This document shows positions 34,362-43,819 of a DNA stretch of 64,000 nucleotides, one piece after another. How positions within the stretch are numbered: position 1 is the stretch's first letter; each line of letters starts with the position of its first letter. The translations under genes and the position numbers were made by a program. Under the pieces are notes generated by a model that did no database searches, was not told where the DNA came from, and saw only the letters and a list, made by a program, of their open reading frames with translations. Source of the DNA: Nitrosophilus kaiyonis (GTDB taxonomy: Bacteria; Campylobacterota; Campylobacteria; Campylobacterales; Nitratiruptoraceae); NCBI RefSeq assembly GCF_027943725.1, contig NZ_AP025696.1, positions 1,589,501-1,653,500 on the forward strand, given 5' to 3'.

Positions 34362-35216
34362 TTATCTCGATTTTACTTGAATAGGTTGCTCAACTTTTTT
34401 CTTGTTTTGAGCTGCTTCAATAACTAAATCATAAGCATCACAATATTCCATTTGAGAATCATCATGATATAAAATTCCAGTTGGAAAATATGCTTTTTTC
34501 TCTTCATCACTTAGTTTTTCCCATTTTTTAGCTGGCATTGTAATGCTATCTATCCACTCTTGATTTTGGATAGCCTCGCCCATTTTATTTTTTCTACCAA
34601 GGTTGATATGGCAGTTACTAAAAACATCAAAAAAGCTAAATCCTCTATGTTCAAAACCTTTAATAAACATTTTTTCCAGTTTTCTTGGATCAGTAACTGT
34701 CTCTCTTGCTATAAATGTTGCTCCAGCTCCTTTAGCAAGCTCACAAGCATCAAAAGTAGGATCAATATTTCCATACTGAGTTGTAACAGCCCACATCCCT
34801 TTTGGAGTCGTTGGGCTAACTTGTGAATTTGTAAGCCCATATATAAAGTTATTTATAAGAATAAAATTTAAATCTATATTTCTTCTACATCCATGAATAG
34901 TATGGTTACCGCCAATTGCTAAACCATCTCCATCGCCAGCAACTACTATTACATGTTTATCCGGATTTGCTAATTTTATTCCTGTTGCATATGCAACTGT
35001 TCTACCATGTGTTGTATGTACTGTATTACAATCAATATATGAGCTAAATCTTCCGCTACATCCTATCCCACTTACAACACATACATCATCCATATTCCAG
35101 CCAAGCTTATCAATTGCTCTAATAACCGATTTTAAAATAATTCCATCACCACAACCCCAACACCAAAGTGTTGGCATTTTATCTGTTCTTAAATATTGAT
35201 CATAATTAAATGCCAT
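34362..35216 (-). CDS. oorB: 2-oxoglutarate:acceptor oxidoreductase, beta subunit (TPP)
   Basis: Thiamine-diphosphate-binding subunit, 284 aa. PTLWCWGCGDGIILKSV at residues 15-31 and VVAGDGDGLAIGGNH with the downstream N (about 92-106, the GDG...N metal/TPP motif) are clear, followed by INNFIYGLTNSQVSPTTPKG. It forms the catalytic core with OorA. It starts 10 bp after oorA ends. Confidence 0.95.
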   Translation of the reverse strand: MAFNYDQYLRTDKMPTLWCWGCGDGIILKSVIRAIDKLGWNMDDVCVVSGIGCSGRFSSYIDCNTVHTTHGRTVAYATGIKLANPDKHVIVVAGDGDGLAIGGNHTIHGCRRNIDLNFILINNFIYGLTNSQVSPTTPKGMWAVTTQYGNIDPTFDACELAKGAGATFIARETVTDPRKLEKMFIKGFEHRGFSFFDVFSNCHINLGRKNKMGEAIQNQEWIDSITMPAKKWEKLSDEEKKAYFPTGILYHDDSQMEYCDAYDLVIEAAQNKKKVEQPIQVKSR

Positions 35217-35226
35217 TATTAACTCC

Positions 35227-36375
35227 TTATATTCCCATCTCTTTTAATTTTTCAATCATCTCTGCTGGAGAGATTGGTCTACCATTTGCTTTATTTAAAG
35301 CAACTGGTCTTTGTTTCATTACTCTTTCTACTTCATCTATATATTGTCCCATATTCAGTTCTGGCATCAAAATCTTTTCTGCTGGAAACCTTTTTCCTAG
35401 TTCAGCAATCTTCTCTTCTGGACTTGGCCATAAAGTAATAGGTCTAAACATACCTATTTTTTTGCCCTCATTTCTTAATCTATCAACAGCTTCTCTTGCT
35501 GCAAGACTTACTGAACCATAACAGAAAATCATATATTCAGCATCATCAAGCTTATACTCTTCCCAACTATCAAGAAGATCTTTTCTTCTTACATTTATCT
35601 TATTATGAAGTCTTTCAATTAAGTTTTGACAAATCACAGCATCTTCAGTTGGGAATCCCGTAGGCCCATGATGAAGACCAGTAATATGATAATGATAACC
35701 TTGGAAAAACTTTGGAAGAACAGCTGGTTTATCTTGTGGAACATCATAAGGTAAAAACTCATTTTTAGGAATACTTGGATCAGGCTGGGCTCTATTTACT
35801 ATATTTTTTTCCACCTCTTCCAAATCAGGAAGAACTGCTTTTCCAACCATATGTCCAATTGTTTCATCAAGTAATACAAAAACTGGAGTCATCAACTCTT
35901 CAGCTACATTAAAAGCTCTAACTACCTCTGTATAACACTCACTTAAATTTCCAGGACAAAAAGTTACAGATTTATAATCACCGTGTGTTGGTGATTTCGC
36001 CTGATTAATATCACCTTGCTGAACTCTTGTTGGAAGTCCAGTAGATGGTCCTCCTCTCATTACATTTGTAATTACCAAAGGTACTTCAGCAATAAAACCA
36101 AGACCAATTTGTTCAGCTTTTAGACTTATTCCAGGGCCTGAAGTATTTGTCATTGATTTTACACCACTCATGCTAGCCCCTAAAGCAACACAAATACCAC
36201 CAATTTCATCTTCCATCTGAATAAATTTTCCACCAACTCTTGGAAGTAAAACACTCATTTCATGAGCTACTTCACTAGAAGGTGTAATAGGATATCCACC
36301 AAAAAATCTACATCCTGCATCAATTGCAGCTTTAGCTGCTAGCTCATTACCACTTGATATCACTTCTCTTGCCAT
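35227..36375 (-). CDS. oorA: 2-oxoglutarate:acceptor oxidoreductase, alpha subunit
   Basis: The 382-aa alpha subunit with AAIDAGCRFFGGYPITPSSEVAHEM near residues 16-40, the YPITP loop that defines the 2-oxoacid oxidoreductase family, and TNTSGPGISLKAEQIG near 76. The C-terminal domain II with LNMGQYIDEVERVM near 342 is present. It starts 9 bp after oorD. Confidence 0.95.
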   Translation of the reverse strand: MAREVISSGNELAAKAAIDAGCRFFGGYPITPSSEVAHEMSVLLPRVGGKFIQMEDEIGGICVALGASMSGVKSMTNTSGPGISLKAEQIGLGFIAEVPLVITNVMRGGPSTGLPTRVQQGDINQAKSPTHGDYKSVTFCPGNLSECYTEVVRAFNVAEELMTPVFVLLDETIGHMVGKAVLPDLEEVEKNIVNRAQPDPSIPKNEFLPYDVPQDKPAVLPKFFQGYHYHITGLHHGPTGFPTEDAVICQNLIERLHNKINVRRKDLLDSWEEYKLDDAEYMIFCYGSVSLAAREAVDRLRNEGKKIGMFRPITLWPSPEEKIAELGKRFPAEKILMPELNMGQYIDEVERVMKQRPVALNKANGRPISPAEMIEKLKEMGI

Positions 36376-36384
36376 TATCTCTCC

Positions 36385-36723
36385 TTATGCATTTAAAACT
36401 GCTAGATCTTCTTCTCTAGCCATGAAATGATTTTTCTTAATAGCTTCAGCTCTTTCTTTTGCTTCTGCTGATAATTTTGAAAATTTATACTCTTTTCTAT
36501 CTGCAACCATAATTGCAAAATCTGGACACTCAAGCTCACAATCTTGGCACCCAATACAGCTATCAGGATAAACAACCTTTACCATTGCACCAAGAATTGT
36601 TTTTGGTTCAGGAACCATAGCCAAAACACCAGCTGGACAATAAGCTACACATAAATCACACGCTTTACATCTATTTTCTTCAACCCAAACCGGAGTATTT
36701 TCCGGAGCTTTCAATAATGCCAT
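36385..36723 (-). CDS. oorD: 2-oxoglutarate:acceptor oxidoreductase, ferredoxin-like delta subunit
   Basis: A 112-aa protein with two [4Fe-4S] motifs, CKACDLCVAYCPAG (about residues 18-31) and CIGCQDCELECPDFA (about 56-70). It passes electrons between the OorAB core and a soluble carrier. As in Helicobacter and Campylobacter it precedes oorA. An RBS GGAG precedes the start. Confidence 0.95.
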   Translation of the reverse strand: MALLKAPENTPVWVEENRCKACDLCVAYCPAGVLAMVPEPKTILGAMVKVVYPDSCIGCQDCELECPDFAIMVADRKEYKFSKLSAEAKERAEAIKKNHFMAREEDLAVLNA

Positions 36724-36732
36724 ATCAACTCC

Positions 36733-37017
36733 TTAATCTAATGTAAATTTTCCTACAGCACAAGAGATAAAACTTTTTGTTTTTAAACCTATCTCTTGAG
36801 TTTTAGTTAATCTATCATTTATAAGAGGATAGCCAAGTCCTCTTAAAATTGTTTTTAATTTCTCTTCATCATCTTGATTTTTAATATCAACTGTAACGAT
36901 TCGTGGCTCTTTTGATAAATCAATTTCTATAAAATCAAAATATGAAGATAGTGCTTTTTTGATACTATTTGCACAACCTTCGCATTTTATATTTAAAGTT
37001 TCAAAGCTTTTTTTCAT
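36733..37017 (-). CDS. Heavy-metal-associated (HMA) domain protein
   Basis: A 94-aa protein: N-terminal ferredoxin-like HMA fold with metal-binding CEGC at residues 13-16 ([13 protein letters not shown]), then a roughly 30-residue tail with one further cysteine near residue 87. HMA proteins usually carry Cu(I) or other soft metals. It lies between sucD (4-bp overlap) and oorD (9-bp gap), so it is surely cotranscribed with TCA enzymes; a metallochaperone or redox role for the Fe-S enzymes of this operon is a guess. Confidence 0.82.
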   Translation of the reverse strand: MKKSFETLNIKCEGCANSIKKALSSYFDFIEIDLSKEPRIVTVDIKNQDDEEKLKTILRGLGYPLINDRLTKTQEIGLKTKSFISCAVGKFTLD

Positions 37018-37886
37018 TTCTTTAAAGCTTTTGCAACAGTTTTTCCAATATCTGCTGGAGACTTAACAACATATACACCAGCTGCTGCTAATGCGTCCAT
37101 TTTTTCTTGAGCAGTTCCTTGACCACCACTAATAATTGCACCAGCATGTCCCATTCTTTTTCCTTTTGGGGCAGTCTGCCCTGCAATAAAAGCAACTACA
37201 GGTTTTGTAATATTTTCTTTAATGAATTCTGCTGCTTCAATTTCAAGTGTTCCACCAATCTCTCCAATCATAACAATAGCTTCAGTTTCAGGATCAGCTT
37301 CAAACATTGGAAGAAGTTGCTTATAACTTAAACCAATAATTGGGTCCCCTCCAATACCAACAGCAGTAGTAATACCAAATCCTTCTTTTACTACCTGATT
37401 ACTTGCTTCATAAGTTAAAGTCCCAGATTTTGAAATAAGTCCAACTGGTCCTTTTTTGAAAATAAATCCTGGCATAATTCCTATTTTACACTCTTCAGCA
37501 GTAATAATTCCAGGACAGTTTGGGCCTATTGTCATCATACCTTTTTTAGTTGCATACATTTTTGCGTACATCATATCTTTAACCGGTGCACCTTCAGTTA
37601 TTATAACTGCAAGTTCAATTCCAGCATCAGCAGCTTCCATAACAGCATCAGCTGTAAAGGCTGGTGGAACAAAGATCATACTAACTGTAGCACCAGTTGC
37701 ATCAACTGCTTCTTTTACTGTATTAAAAACAGGTCTATCAAGATGTGTTTGTCCACCTTTTCCAGGAGTTACACCACCAACTATTTTTGTACCATACTCA
37801 ATACATTGTTCACTATGAAATGTACCCTCTTTTCCTGTAAATCCTTGAACTATAACTTTTGTATCTTTATTTACTAAAATACTCAT
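37014..37886 (-). CDS. sucD: Succinyl-CoA synthetase, alpha subunit
   Basis: ADP/ATP-dependent ligase alpha subunit, 290 aa. Seen are [17 protein letters not shown] at the N-terminal CoA-binding domain, [20 protein letters not shown] near residue 122, and [17 protein letters not shown] near 245, whose histidine is the phosphorylated residue. It pairs with sucC directly upstream (1-bp overlap). Confidence 0.97.
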   Translation of the reverse strand: MSILVNKDTKVIVQGFTGKEGTFHSEQCIEYGTKIVGGVTPGKGGQTHLDRPVFNTVKEAVDATGATVSMIFVPPAFTADAVMEAADAGIELAVIITEGAPVKDMMYAKMYATKKGMMTIGPNCPGIITAEECKIGIMPGFIFKKGPVGLISKSGTLTYEASNQVVKEGFGITTAVGIGGDPIIGLSYKQLLPMFEADPETEAIVMIGEIGGTLEIEAAEFIKENITKPVVAFIAGQTAPKGKRMGHAGAIISGGQGTAQEKMDALAAAGVYVVKSPADIGKTVAKALKK

Positions 37887-39058
37887 TACAACTCTCCTTT
37901 TGCAGCTGCAACAGCTTTTTTTGCACCATCTTCTAAATCAGTAGCAGCAATAATATTTTTTATTCCGGCATTTTTAAGAATATCTGCAGCTATATCAGCA
38001 TTTGTACCATCAAGTCTAACAATTACTGGAACATTTACTTCAACTTCTTGAGTAGCTTGTAAGATACCATTTGCTATTCTATCGCATCTAACAATTCCAC
38101 CAAAAATATTTACAAATATGCTTTTTACATTTGGGTCTTGTAATATAAGTTCGAATCCTTTAGCAACAGTTTCAGGATTTGCACCACCTCCAACATCTAA
38201 AAAGTTTGCAGGCTCACCACCTTCATGTTTTATAATATCCATAGTTGCCATAGCAAGACCTGCACCATTTACCATACATCCAACATTTCCATCCAAGTTT
38301 ACATAACTAAGGCCATATTTTGCAGCTTCAAGCTCAACTGGATCTTCTTCACTTAAATCTCTCATTTCGTGAATATCTGGATGTTTATATAGAGCATTGT
38401 CATCAAATCCCATTTTTGCATCAAGAGCTAAAAATTCACCACTTCCAGTTTTAATTAAAGGATTTATCTCAATTAAATTTGCATCTTTATCCATATAAAC
38501 ATTATATAGAGCCTCAGCAAATTTAATAAATGGTCTTATCTCTTCTTTTGAAAGTCCAAGTCCAAATGCAAGTTTTCTTCCATGAAAACCTTGAAATCCA
38601 ATTGTTGGATCTATTGCAACTTTTATTATTTTTTCTGGAGTTTTAGCAGCAACTTCTTCTATCTCCATACCACCTTCAGTTGAAGCCATCATAACAGGCA
38701 TTTCACTGCTTCTATCAAGTACCATTCCAAGATAATACTCTTTTTGTATATCTGCACCTTCTTCAATATATACTTTTTCTACTTTTTTTCCTTCAGGCCC
38801 AGTTTGATGTGTAACAAGAGTCATTCCTATCATCTCTTCAGCAAGCTTTTCTACTTCATCTAAACTTCTTGCTAGTTTAACTCCACCAGCTTTTCCTCTT
38901 CCTCCTGCATGAATTTGTGCTTTTACAACCCAAAGATCACCACCTAATTTTGCTGCTTCTTCTCTTGCTTCCGGTCCAGTAAAAGCCACTCCTCCTCTAG
39001 GAACTGGAACTCCATACTCTCTAAAAATCTCTTTTGCTTGATACTCATGAATATTCAT
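37886..39058 (-). CDS. sucC: Succinyl-CoA synthetase, beta subunit
   Basis: The 390-aa beta subunit with the ATP-grasp domain ([20 protein letters not shown] near residues 44-63), [30 protein letters not shown] near 194-223 and the C-terminal [13 protein letters not shown]. The enzyme interconverts succinate and succinyl-CoA, substrate of OorDABC encoded downstream in the same operon. Confidence 0.97.
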   Translation of the reverse strand: MNIHEYQAKEIFREYGVPVPRGGVAFTGPEAREEAAKLGGDLWVVKAQIHAGGRGKAGGVKLARSLDEVEKLAEEMIGMTLVTHQTGPEGKKVEKVYIEEGADIQKEYYLGMVLDRSSEMPVMMASTEGGMEIEEVAAKTPEKIIKVAIDPTIGFQGFHGRKLAFGLGLSKEEIRPFIKFAEALYNVYMDKDANLIEINPLIKTGSGEFLALDAKMGFDDNALYKHPDIHEMRDLSEEDPVELEAAKYGLSYVNLDGNVGCMVNGAGLAMATMDIIKHEGGEPANFLDVGGGANPETVAKGFELILQDPNVKSIFVNIFGGIVRCDRIANGILQATQEVEVNVPVIVRLDGTNADIAADILKNAGIKNIIAATDLEDGAKKAVAAAKGEL

Positions 39059-39069
39059 AAATCACTCCT

Positions 39070-39624
39070 TTATTTTTGTTCCCAAAGTTTTCTACCTTCT
39101 TCATATAAATCATTGCCATATATATCATTTACTACAACAACAGGGAAATCTTCAACTTCTAATTTTCTAATAGCCTCAGGGCCAAGCTCAGGATAAGCAA
39201 TAATCTCAGCACTTTTTATCCTCTCACTCAAAAGTGCTCCAGCACCTCCTGTAGCACCAAAATAGACAGCTTTATATTTTTTGCAAGCCTCTTTAACTTC
39301 TTGGCTTCTTTTACCTTTTCCTATCATTCCTTTAAGACCATGTTCAATTAGTATTGGTGAATAACTATCCATTCTATAACTTGTTGTAGGACCTGCACTA
39401 CCTATTGGTTCACCTGGTTTTGGAGGTGTAGGCCCAACAAAATAAATAACTGCTCCTTTTAAATCAAAAGGAAGCTCTTCACCATTTAAGATAAGATCTA
39501 CAAGTCTTTTATGAGCAGCATCCCTTGCAGTATAGATAGTTCCAGATAAATAAACAATATCACCAGCTTTCAGTTTTTCTACATCTTCATCAGTTAATGG
39601 AGTTTTCAATCTATATTCAGCCAT
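39070..39624 (-). CDS. Class I fumarate hydratase, beta subunit
   Basis: A 184-aa protein corresponding to the C-terminal domain of class I fumarases (FumA/B type), here as a separate subunit. GTIYTARDAAHKRL near residue 28, GPTTSYRMDSYSPILIEHGLKGMIGKG near 78-104 and FGATGGAGALL near 121 are conserved. Two-subunit fumarases are common in thermophiles and archaea. It starts 9 bp after the alpha-subunit gene. Confidence 0.92.
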   Translation of the reverse strand: MAEYRLKTPLTDEDVEKLKAGDIVYLSGTIYTARDAAHKRLVDLILNGEELPFDLKGAVIYFVGPTPPKPGEPIGSAGPTTSYRMDSYSPILIEHGLKGMIGKGKRSQEVKEACKKYKAVYFGATGGAGALLSERIKSAEIIAYPELGPEAIRKLEVEDFPVVVVNDIYGNDLYEEGRKLWEQK

Positions 39625-39633
39625 TTTTATCCC

Positions 39634-40494
39634 TTATATTGTTATATGAGAATGTCTTGAACTATGACACTGTACATTTACTGAAACTGGAAGTGAGGCA
39701 ATATGGCACATTCTGCCTTCATACATCTCTATATGTACTGCAAGAACAGTTTCTGTTCCTCCCATTCCCATTGCACCAATTCCAAGTTTATTAAGTTCAT
39801 TTTTTAACTCTTCTTCAAAATTTTGAAGTTCAGGATCAGGGTTTTTGGTACCAATGCTTCTAAAAAGAGCATGTTTACTCATAACTGCTGCAAGATCAAA
39901 ACTTCCACCAATTCCAACTCCAACAACAAGAGGAGGACAAGGATTTGGGCCAGCATCACTAATAACTTTTTTTACAAACTCTTTAATTCCCTCTTTTCCT
40001 TGTGCAGGTGCTAAAACTGTTGCTCGACTTACATTTTCACTTCCACCACCTTTTGCAGCATATTCTATCTCTATTTTATCACCTGGAACAATATCAAAAT
40101 ATATTACTGGAGGTAGATTGTAACCGATTTTATCTTTTAGATTTTCTCTTGTGAAACAATCACATGTTGATGCTCTTAAAAAACCTTCTTTATAACCTTT
40201 CTGTGTTCCTTCATAAATAGCTTGTTTTAGGCTTCCCCCTTCAATTTTTACATCTTCTCCAACTTTAACAAAATATATTGCTAATCCTGTATCTTGGCAA
40301 AGTGGTTTAGAATCTCTTGCAGCAATTTCAGCATTTTCAAGAAGTTGTGCGAGTACAGCTCTACTTACTTCACTCTTTTCCTCTTCATATGCTTTTTTTA
40401 AAGCCTCTAACATATCTTCGCTCAAATGAGTTGTAGAATATATAATCATATCTTTAATAGAGTTTACTATTGTTTCATATTTAATAACTCTCAT
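39634..40494 (-). CDS. Class I fumarate hydratase, alpha subunit
   Basis: The 286-aa Fe-S catalytic subunit. Three cysteine contexts typical of the [4Fe-4S] cluster are seen: SKPLCQDTGLAIY (about residue 62), STCDCFTRENL (about 109) and NPCPPLVVGVGIGG (about 191). It interconverts malate and fumarate between the mdh product and the fumarate reductase substrate. The start overlaps nothing but directly abuts the mdh stop. Confidence 0.94.
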   Translation of the reverse strand: MRVIKYETIVNSIKDMIIYSTTHLSEDMLEALKKAYEEEKSEVSRAVLAQLLENAEIAARDSKPLCQDTGLAIYFVKVGEDVKIEGGSLKQAIYEGTQKGYKEGFLRASTCDCFTRENLKDKIGYNLPPVIYFDIVPGDKIEIEYAAKGGGSENVSRATVLAPAQGKEGIKEFVKKVISDAGPNPCPPLVVGVGIGGSFDLAAVMSKHALFRSIGTKNPDPELQNFEEELKNELNKLGIGAMGMGGTETVLAVHIEMYEGRMCHIASLPVSVNVQCHSSRHSHITI

Positions 40495-41451
40495 CTATTT
40501 ATCTCCAAAATAGTTTTGATTTTCAAGAACATCTATAAGCTCTTTAACTGAATCTACACTTCTTTGAAACTCTTTTTTTTCTCTTGGAGTAAGTTGTAAT
40601 TCTATTATCTCTTCAACACCGTTAGAACCCAAAGTTACTGGAACTCCATTTGGAATACCATTAACTCCATATTCACCTTCTAACATAGTTGAACAAGGAT
40701 AAATCTTTTTAGAATCTTTCAATATAGCTTCAACCATTATTGCTGTAGCTTTCCCTGGAGCAAAATATGCACTAGTTCCCATTAGCTGAACAATTTGTGC
40801 ACCACCTTTTTTAGTAAGTTCAACAACTTCTTCAAGCTCCATTGGAGTTAAAAGATCAGTTATTGGAATGCCTGCGACAGTTGAATATCTTGGAAGTGGA
40901 ACCATATAATCTCCATGTCCTCCTATAACAGTAGCCCTTATTTGACCAGCACCAAATCCAAGCTTTTCATAAATAAAATGGGTCATTCTTGCACCATCTA
41001 ATATCCCAGCCATTCCAATAACTCTATTTTTTGGAAAACCACTTTTTTTAAGAGCAACATAAGTCATCGTATCAAGAGGATTTGTTACTACAATTATAAT
41101 AGAATCAGGAGCATGTTTTACAATATTTTCAACAACTTCACTTACAATATCAGCATTTGCAAATAGCAAATCATCTCTACTCATCCCAGGTTTTCTTGGA
41201 AATCCAGCAGTTATAACAACAACTTTACTTCCTTCAATATCACTATAATCTTTTGCTGCTCTAACAATTGAGTGTGTTCTTAAAGCTGCAGCAGCTTGGT
41301 TCATATCAAGCGCTTTACCTTCTGCTCTATCTTTATCTCTATCAACTAAAATAACTTCATGCGCAAGTCCTTGCATTGCAATTGAATAAGCAACAATACT
41401 TCCAACATTACCACCTGCGCCAACGATAGATACTTTTGAACTTTTTGCCAT
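40495..41451 (-). CDS. mdh: Malate dehydrogenase
   Basis: NAD(P)-dependent lactate/malate dehydrogenase family, 318 aa. The Rossmann GxGxxG motif VSIVGAGGNVGS is at residues 7-18, PGMSRDDLLFAN (substrate-binding arginine) near 87, VVTNPLDTMTY near 122 and the catalytic histidine in ATVIGGHGDYMVPLP near 174. The ATG at 41451 is favoured over a GTG two codons upstream, since the GGAG site is better spaced. The DDLLFANADI type matches malate rather than lactate dehydrogenases of this lineage. Confidence 0.94.
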   Translation of the reverse strand: MAKSSKVSIVGAGGNVGSIVAYSIAMQGLAHEVILVDRDKDRAEGKALDMNQAAAALRTHSIVRAAKDYSDIEGSKVVVITAGFPRKPGMSRDDLLFANADIVSEVVENIVKHAPDSIIIVVTNPLDTMTYVALKKSGFPKNRVIGMAGILDGARMTHFIYEKLGFGAGQIRATVIGGHGDYMVPLPRYSTVAGIPITDLLTPMELEEVVELTKKGGAQIVQLMGTSAYFAPGKATAIMVEAILKDSKKIYPCSTMLEGEYGVNGIPNGVPVTLGSNGVEEIIELQLTPREKKEFQRSVDSVKELIDVLENQNYFGDK

Positions 41452-41470
41452 TAGCACTCCTTTTAGATTA

Positions 41471-41498
41471 GAGTAGGAATTTAAAAAAATTCCTACTC
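41471..41498 (-). other. Strong hairpin in the icd-mdh spacer
   Basis: A perfect 12-bp stem (41471-41482 with 41487-41498, GAGTAGGAATTT type) with a four-base loop lies 4 bp after the icd stop codon. On the minus strand it is not followed by a U-run, so an mRNA-stabilising or processing hairpin, or partial terminator that sets icd apart from the downstream operon, is more likely than full termination. Confidence 0.6.
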
Positions 41499-41502
41499 AA
41501 TT

Positions 41503-43713
41503 TTATATATTATCTATAATTTCATTAAAAATTTTACTTGGTCTCATTGCAGCTTCTGCTTTTTCATCATCTGGATGATAATATCCGCCAATATCAGCAG
41601 CTTTTCCTTCTGTAGCTTTTATTTCATTTAAAATTGCTTCTTCATTTGCTTTTAGTTTTTCAGCTATAGGAGCAAATTTTGACTCTAATTCACTATCGCC
41701 ACATTTTGCAAGTTCCTCTGCCCAAAATGTTGCAAGATAGTAATGACTTCCTCTATTATCAAGCTCTCCAACTTTTCTTTTTGGAGTTTTGTCTAAATCA
41801 AGATACTTTCCAACAGCTTTATCAAGAGCATCCGCAATGATTGTAGTTTTTTCACTTGCTCCTTGTTTAACAGCAAGTTTGAGTGATTCAACTAAAGCCA
41901 TAAATTCACCTAAACTATCCCATCTTAAATGACTCTCTTTTAAAAATTGCTCAACATGTTTTGGTGCACTTCCACCAGCTCCTGTTTCAAATACACCACC
42001 ACCAGCCAAAAGTGGAACGATAGAAAGTGTTCTTGCACTTGTTCCAACTTCAATAATTGGAAAAAGGTCTGTTAAATAGTCTCTTAAAACGTTACCAGTA
42101 ACAGAAATTGTTCCTTCACCTGCTCTAAATCTTCTTAATGTATAACGCATCGCTTTTTCTGGTGCCATAATATGAAACTCTACACCACTTAAATCTTCAT
42201 CTTTAAGAACGCTTACAACTTTTTTGATTAGGTTTGCATCATGTGCTCTATTGCTATCAAGCCAGAATACTATAGGATAACCGCTCTCTTTTGCTCTTCT
42301 AACAGCTAGTTTAGCCCAGTCTACCACTGCTTCATCTTTAGCACTGTATGCTCTCCATATATCACCCTCTTCTACTTCATGGCACATTAAAGTATTGCCA
42401 TCTTCACCAATTGTTTTAATATATCCATCTTCAGGTGGAAAGAATGTTTTATCATGGCTTCCATACTCTTCTGCTTTTTTTGCCATAAGGCCTACATTTT
42501 GTACAGTACCTACTTTTGCAGGATCAAACTGACCATTTTTAACGATGTCTGATACAATTTCTTTATACATTCTTGCATATGTTCTATCTGGAACAGTTAT
42601 AACAGTATCAGCAGTCTCTCCATCTGGTCCCCATCCTTGAAGACCGTTTTTAATAACTGCTGGAATTGAAGCATCAATAATCACATCATTTGGTGCATGA
42701 AGATTTGTAATTCCTGCATCACTATCTACCATATACATTCGTGCATTTTTCTTAAGAATCTCTTGAATTTTATCTTTTATATCTTTCTGTACGCCATCAG
42801 GAAGTTTTGAGAGTTTATTTTCTAAATCTACAAGACCGTTATTTGGCTCAAACCCAATCTCTTCAAGCTCTTTTCCAAATTCATCAAAAAGCTCTTTAAA
42901 ATATACTCTAATTGCATCACCAAAAAGTACTGGGTCAGATATTTTCATCATTGTTGCTTTAACATGTAGTGAAAAAAGAATATCTTTTTCTTTTGCATCA
43001 TTGATAACACATTCATAAAACTCTCTTAATGTTTTTCTATTTAATGAAGCTGCACTAAATACTTCACCTTTTTTAACTTCTACCTCTTTTAGAACTTCAG
43101 TTTTTCCATCTTTTCCTTCAAATACAAGTTTTACTGTCTGATCTTTATCACTGATAAAAGATTGCTCATTTTGATAAAAATCATTTTTATCCATATGTGC
43201 AACATAACTTTTACTTTCATTACTTACTGGTCTCATTTTATGTGGAAACTTTTTTGCATACTCTTTTACTGCATTACTAAGGCGTCTATCAGAGTTTCCT
43301 TGTCTAAGAACAGGATTCACTGCAGATCCAAGAAGTTTTGCAAATCTATTTCTTAGTTCAACCTCTTCAGCCGTTTTTGGCTCCTCTGGAAAATCAGGAA
43401 TATCATATCCTTGAGATTGTAACTCTTTAATAGTTGCTACAAGCTGTGGGATAGAAGCAGAAATATTAGGAAGTTTAATGATATTTGCTTCTGGTTTTAA
43501 AACAAGCTCTCCAAGATAAGCAAGTTCATCTGCTTGTTTTTTATCTTCTGGAAGTCTATCGCTAAATTCCGCAATAACTCTTCCAGCTAAAGATATATCT
43601 CTTAATTCAATATCTACACCACTATCTTTTGTAAAAGCTTTTACGATAGGAAGTAGTGAATAAGTTGCCAAAGCCGGAGCTTCATCAATTTTTGTCCAAA
43701 CTATTTTTGCCAT
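41503..43713 (-). CDS. icd: Monomeric isocitrate dehydrogenase (NADP-type)
   Basis: The 736-aa monomeric IDH family, unrelated in size to the dimeric E. coli enzyme. Opening KIVWTKIDEAPALATYSLLPIVKAF, NLHAPNDVIIDASIPAVI near residue 341, the substrate block RQGNSDRRLS near 136 and the C-terminal HYYLATFWAEELA are conserved. It interconverts isocitrate and 2-oxoglutarate, either way of the TCA cycle. It is the first gene of the large central carbon operon and has AAAGGAG before its ATG. Confidence 0.96.
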   Translation of the reverse strand: MAKIVWTKIDEAPALATYSLLPIVKAFTKDSGVDIELRDISLAGRVIAEFSDRLPEDKKQADELAYLGELVLKPEANIIKLPNISASIPQLVATIKELQSQGYDIPDFPEEPKTAEEVELRNRFAKLLGSAVNPVLRQGNSDRRLSNAVKEYAKKFPHKMRPVSNESKSYVAHMDKNDFYQNEQSFISDKDQTVKLVFEGKDGKTEVLKEVEVKKGEVFSAASLNRKTLREFYECVINDAKEKDILFSLHVKATMMKISDPVLFGDAIRVYFKELFDEFGKELEEIGFEPNNGLVDLENKLSKLPDGVQKDIKDKIQEILKKNARMYMVDSDAGITNLHAPNDVIIDASIPAVIKNGLQGWGPDGETADTVITVPDRTYARMYKEIVSDIVKNGQFDPAKVGTVQNVGLMAKKAEEYGSHDKTFFPPEDGYIKTIGEDGNTLMCHEVEEGDIWRAYSAKDEAVVDWAKLAVRRAKESGYPIVFWLDSNRAHDANLIKKVVSVLKDEDLSGVEFHIMAPEKAMRYTLRRFRAGEGTISVTGNVLRDYLTDLFPIIEVGTSARTLSIVPLLAGGGVFETGAGGSAPKHVEQFLKESHLRWDSLGEFMALVESLKLAVKQGASEKTTIIADALDKAVGKYLDLDKTPKRKVGELDNRGSHYYLATFWAEELAKCGDSELESKFAPIAEKLKANEEAILNEIKATEGKAADIGGYYHPDDEKAEAAMRPSKIFNEIIDNI

Positions 43714-43819
43714 ATTTTCTCCTTTAATTTTATAAAGATTAACTGTTCTAATAGTAACAATTTGTATATTTAATTTTTATCAATTATTAGTTTATAAAAT
43801 GAGAGTTATTAATTTTGTT

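Noticed and set aside
34560-40123. Several + strand open frames of 60-120 codons inside the TCA operon
   Set aside because: All lie antisense to genes with clear family motifs and have no ribosome sites; typical shadow frames of AT-rich coding DNA.
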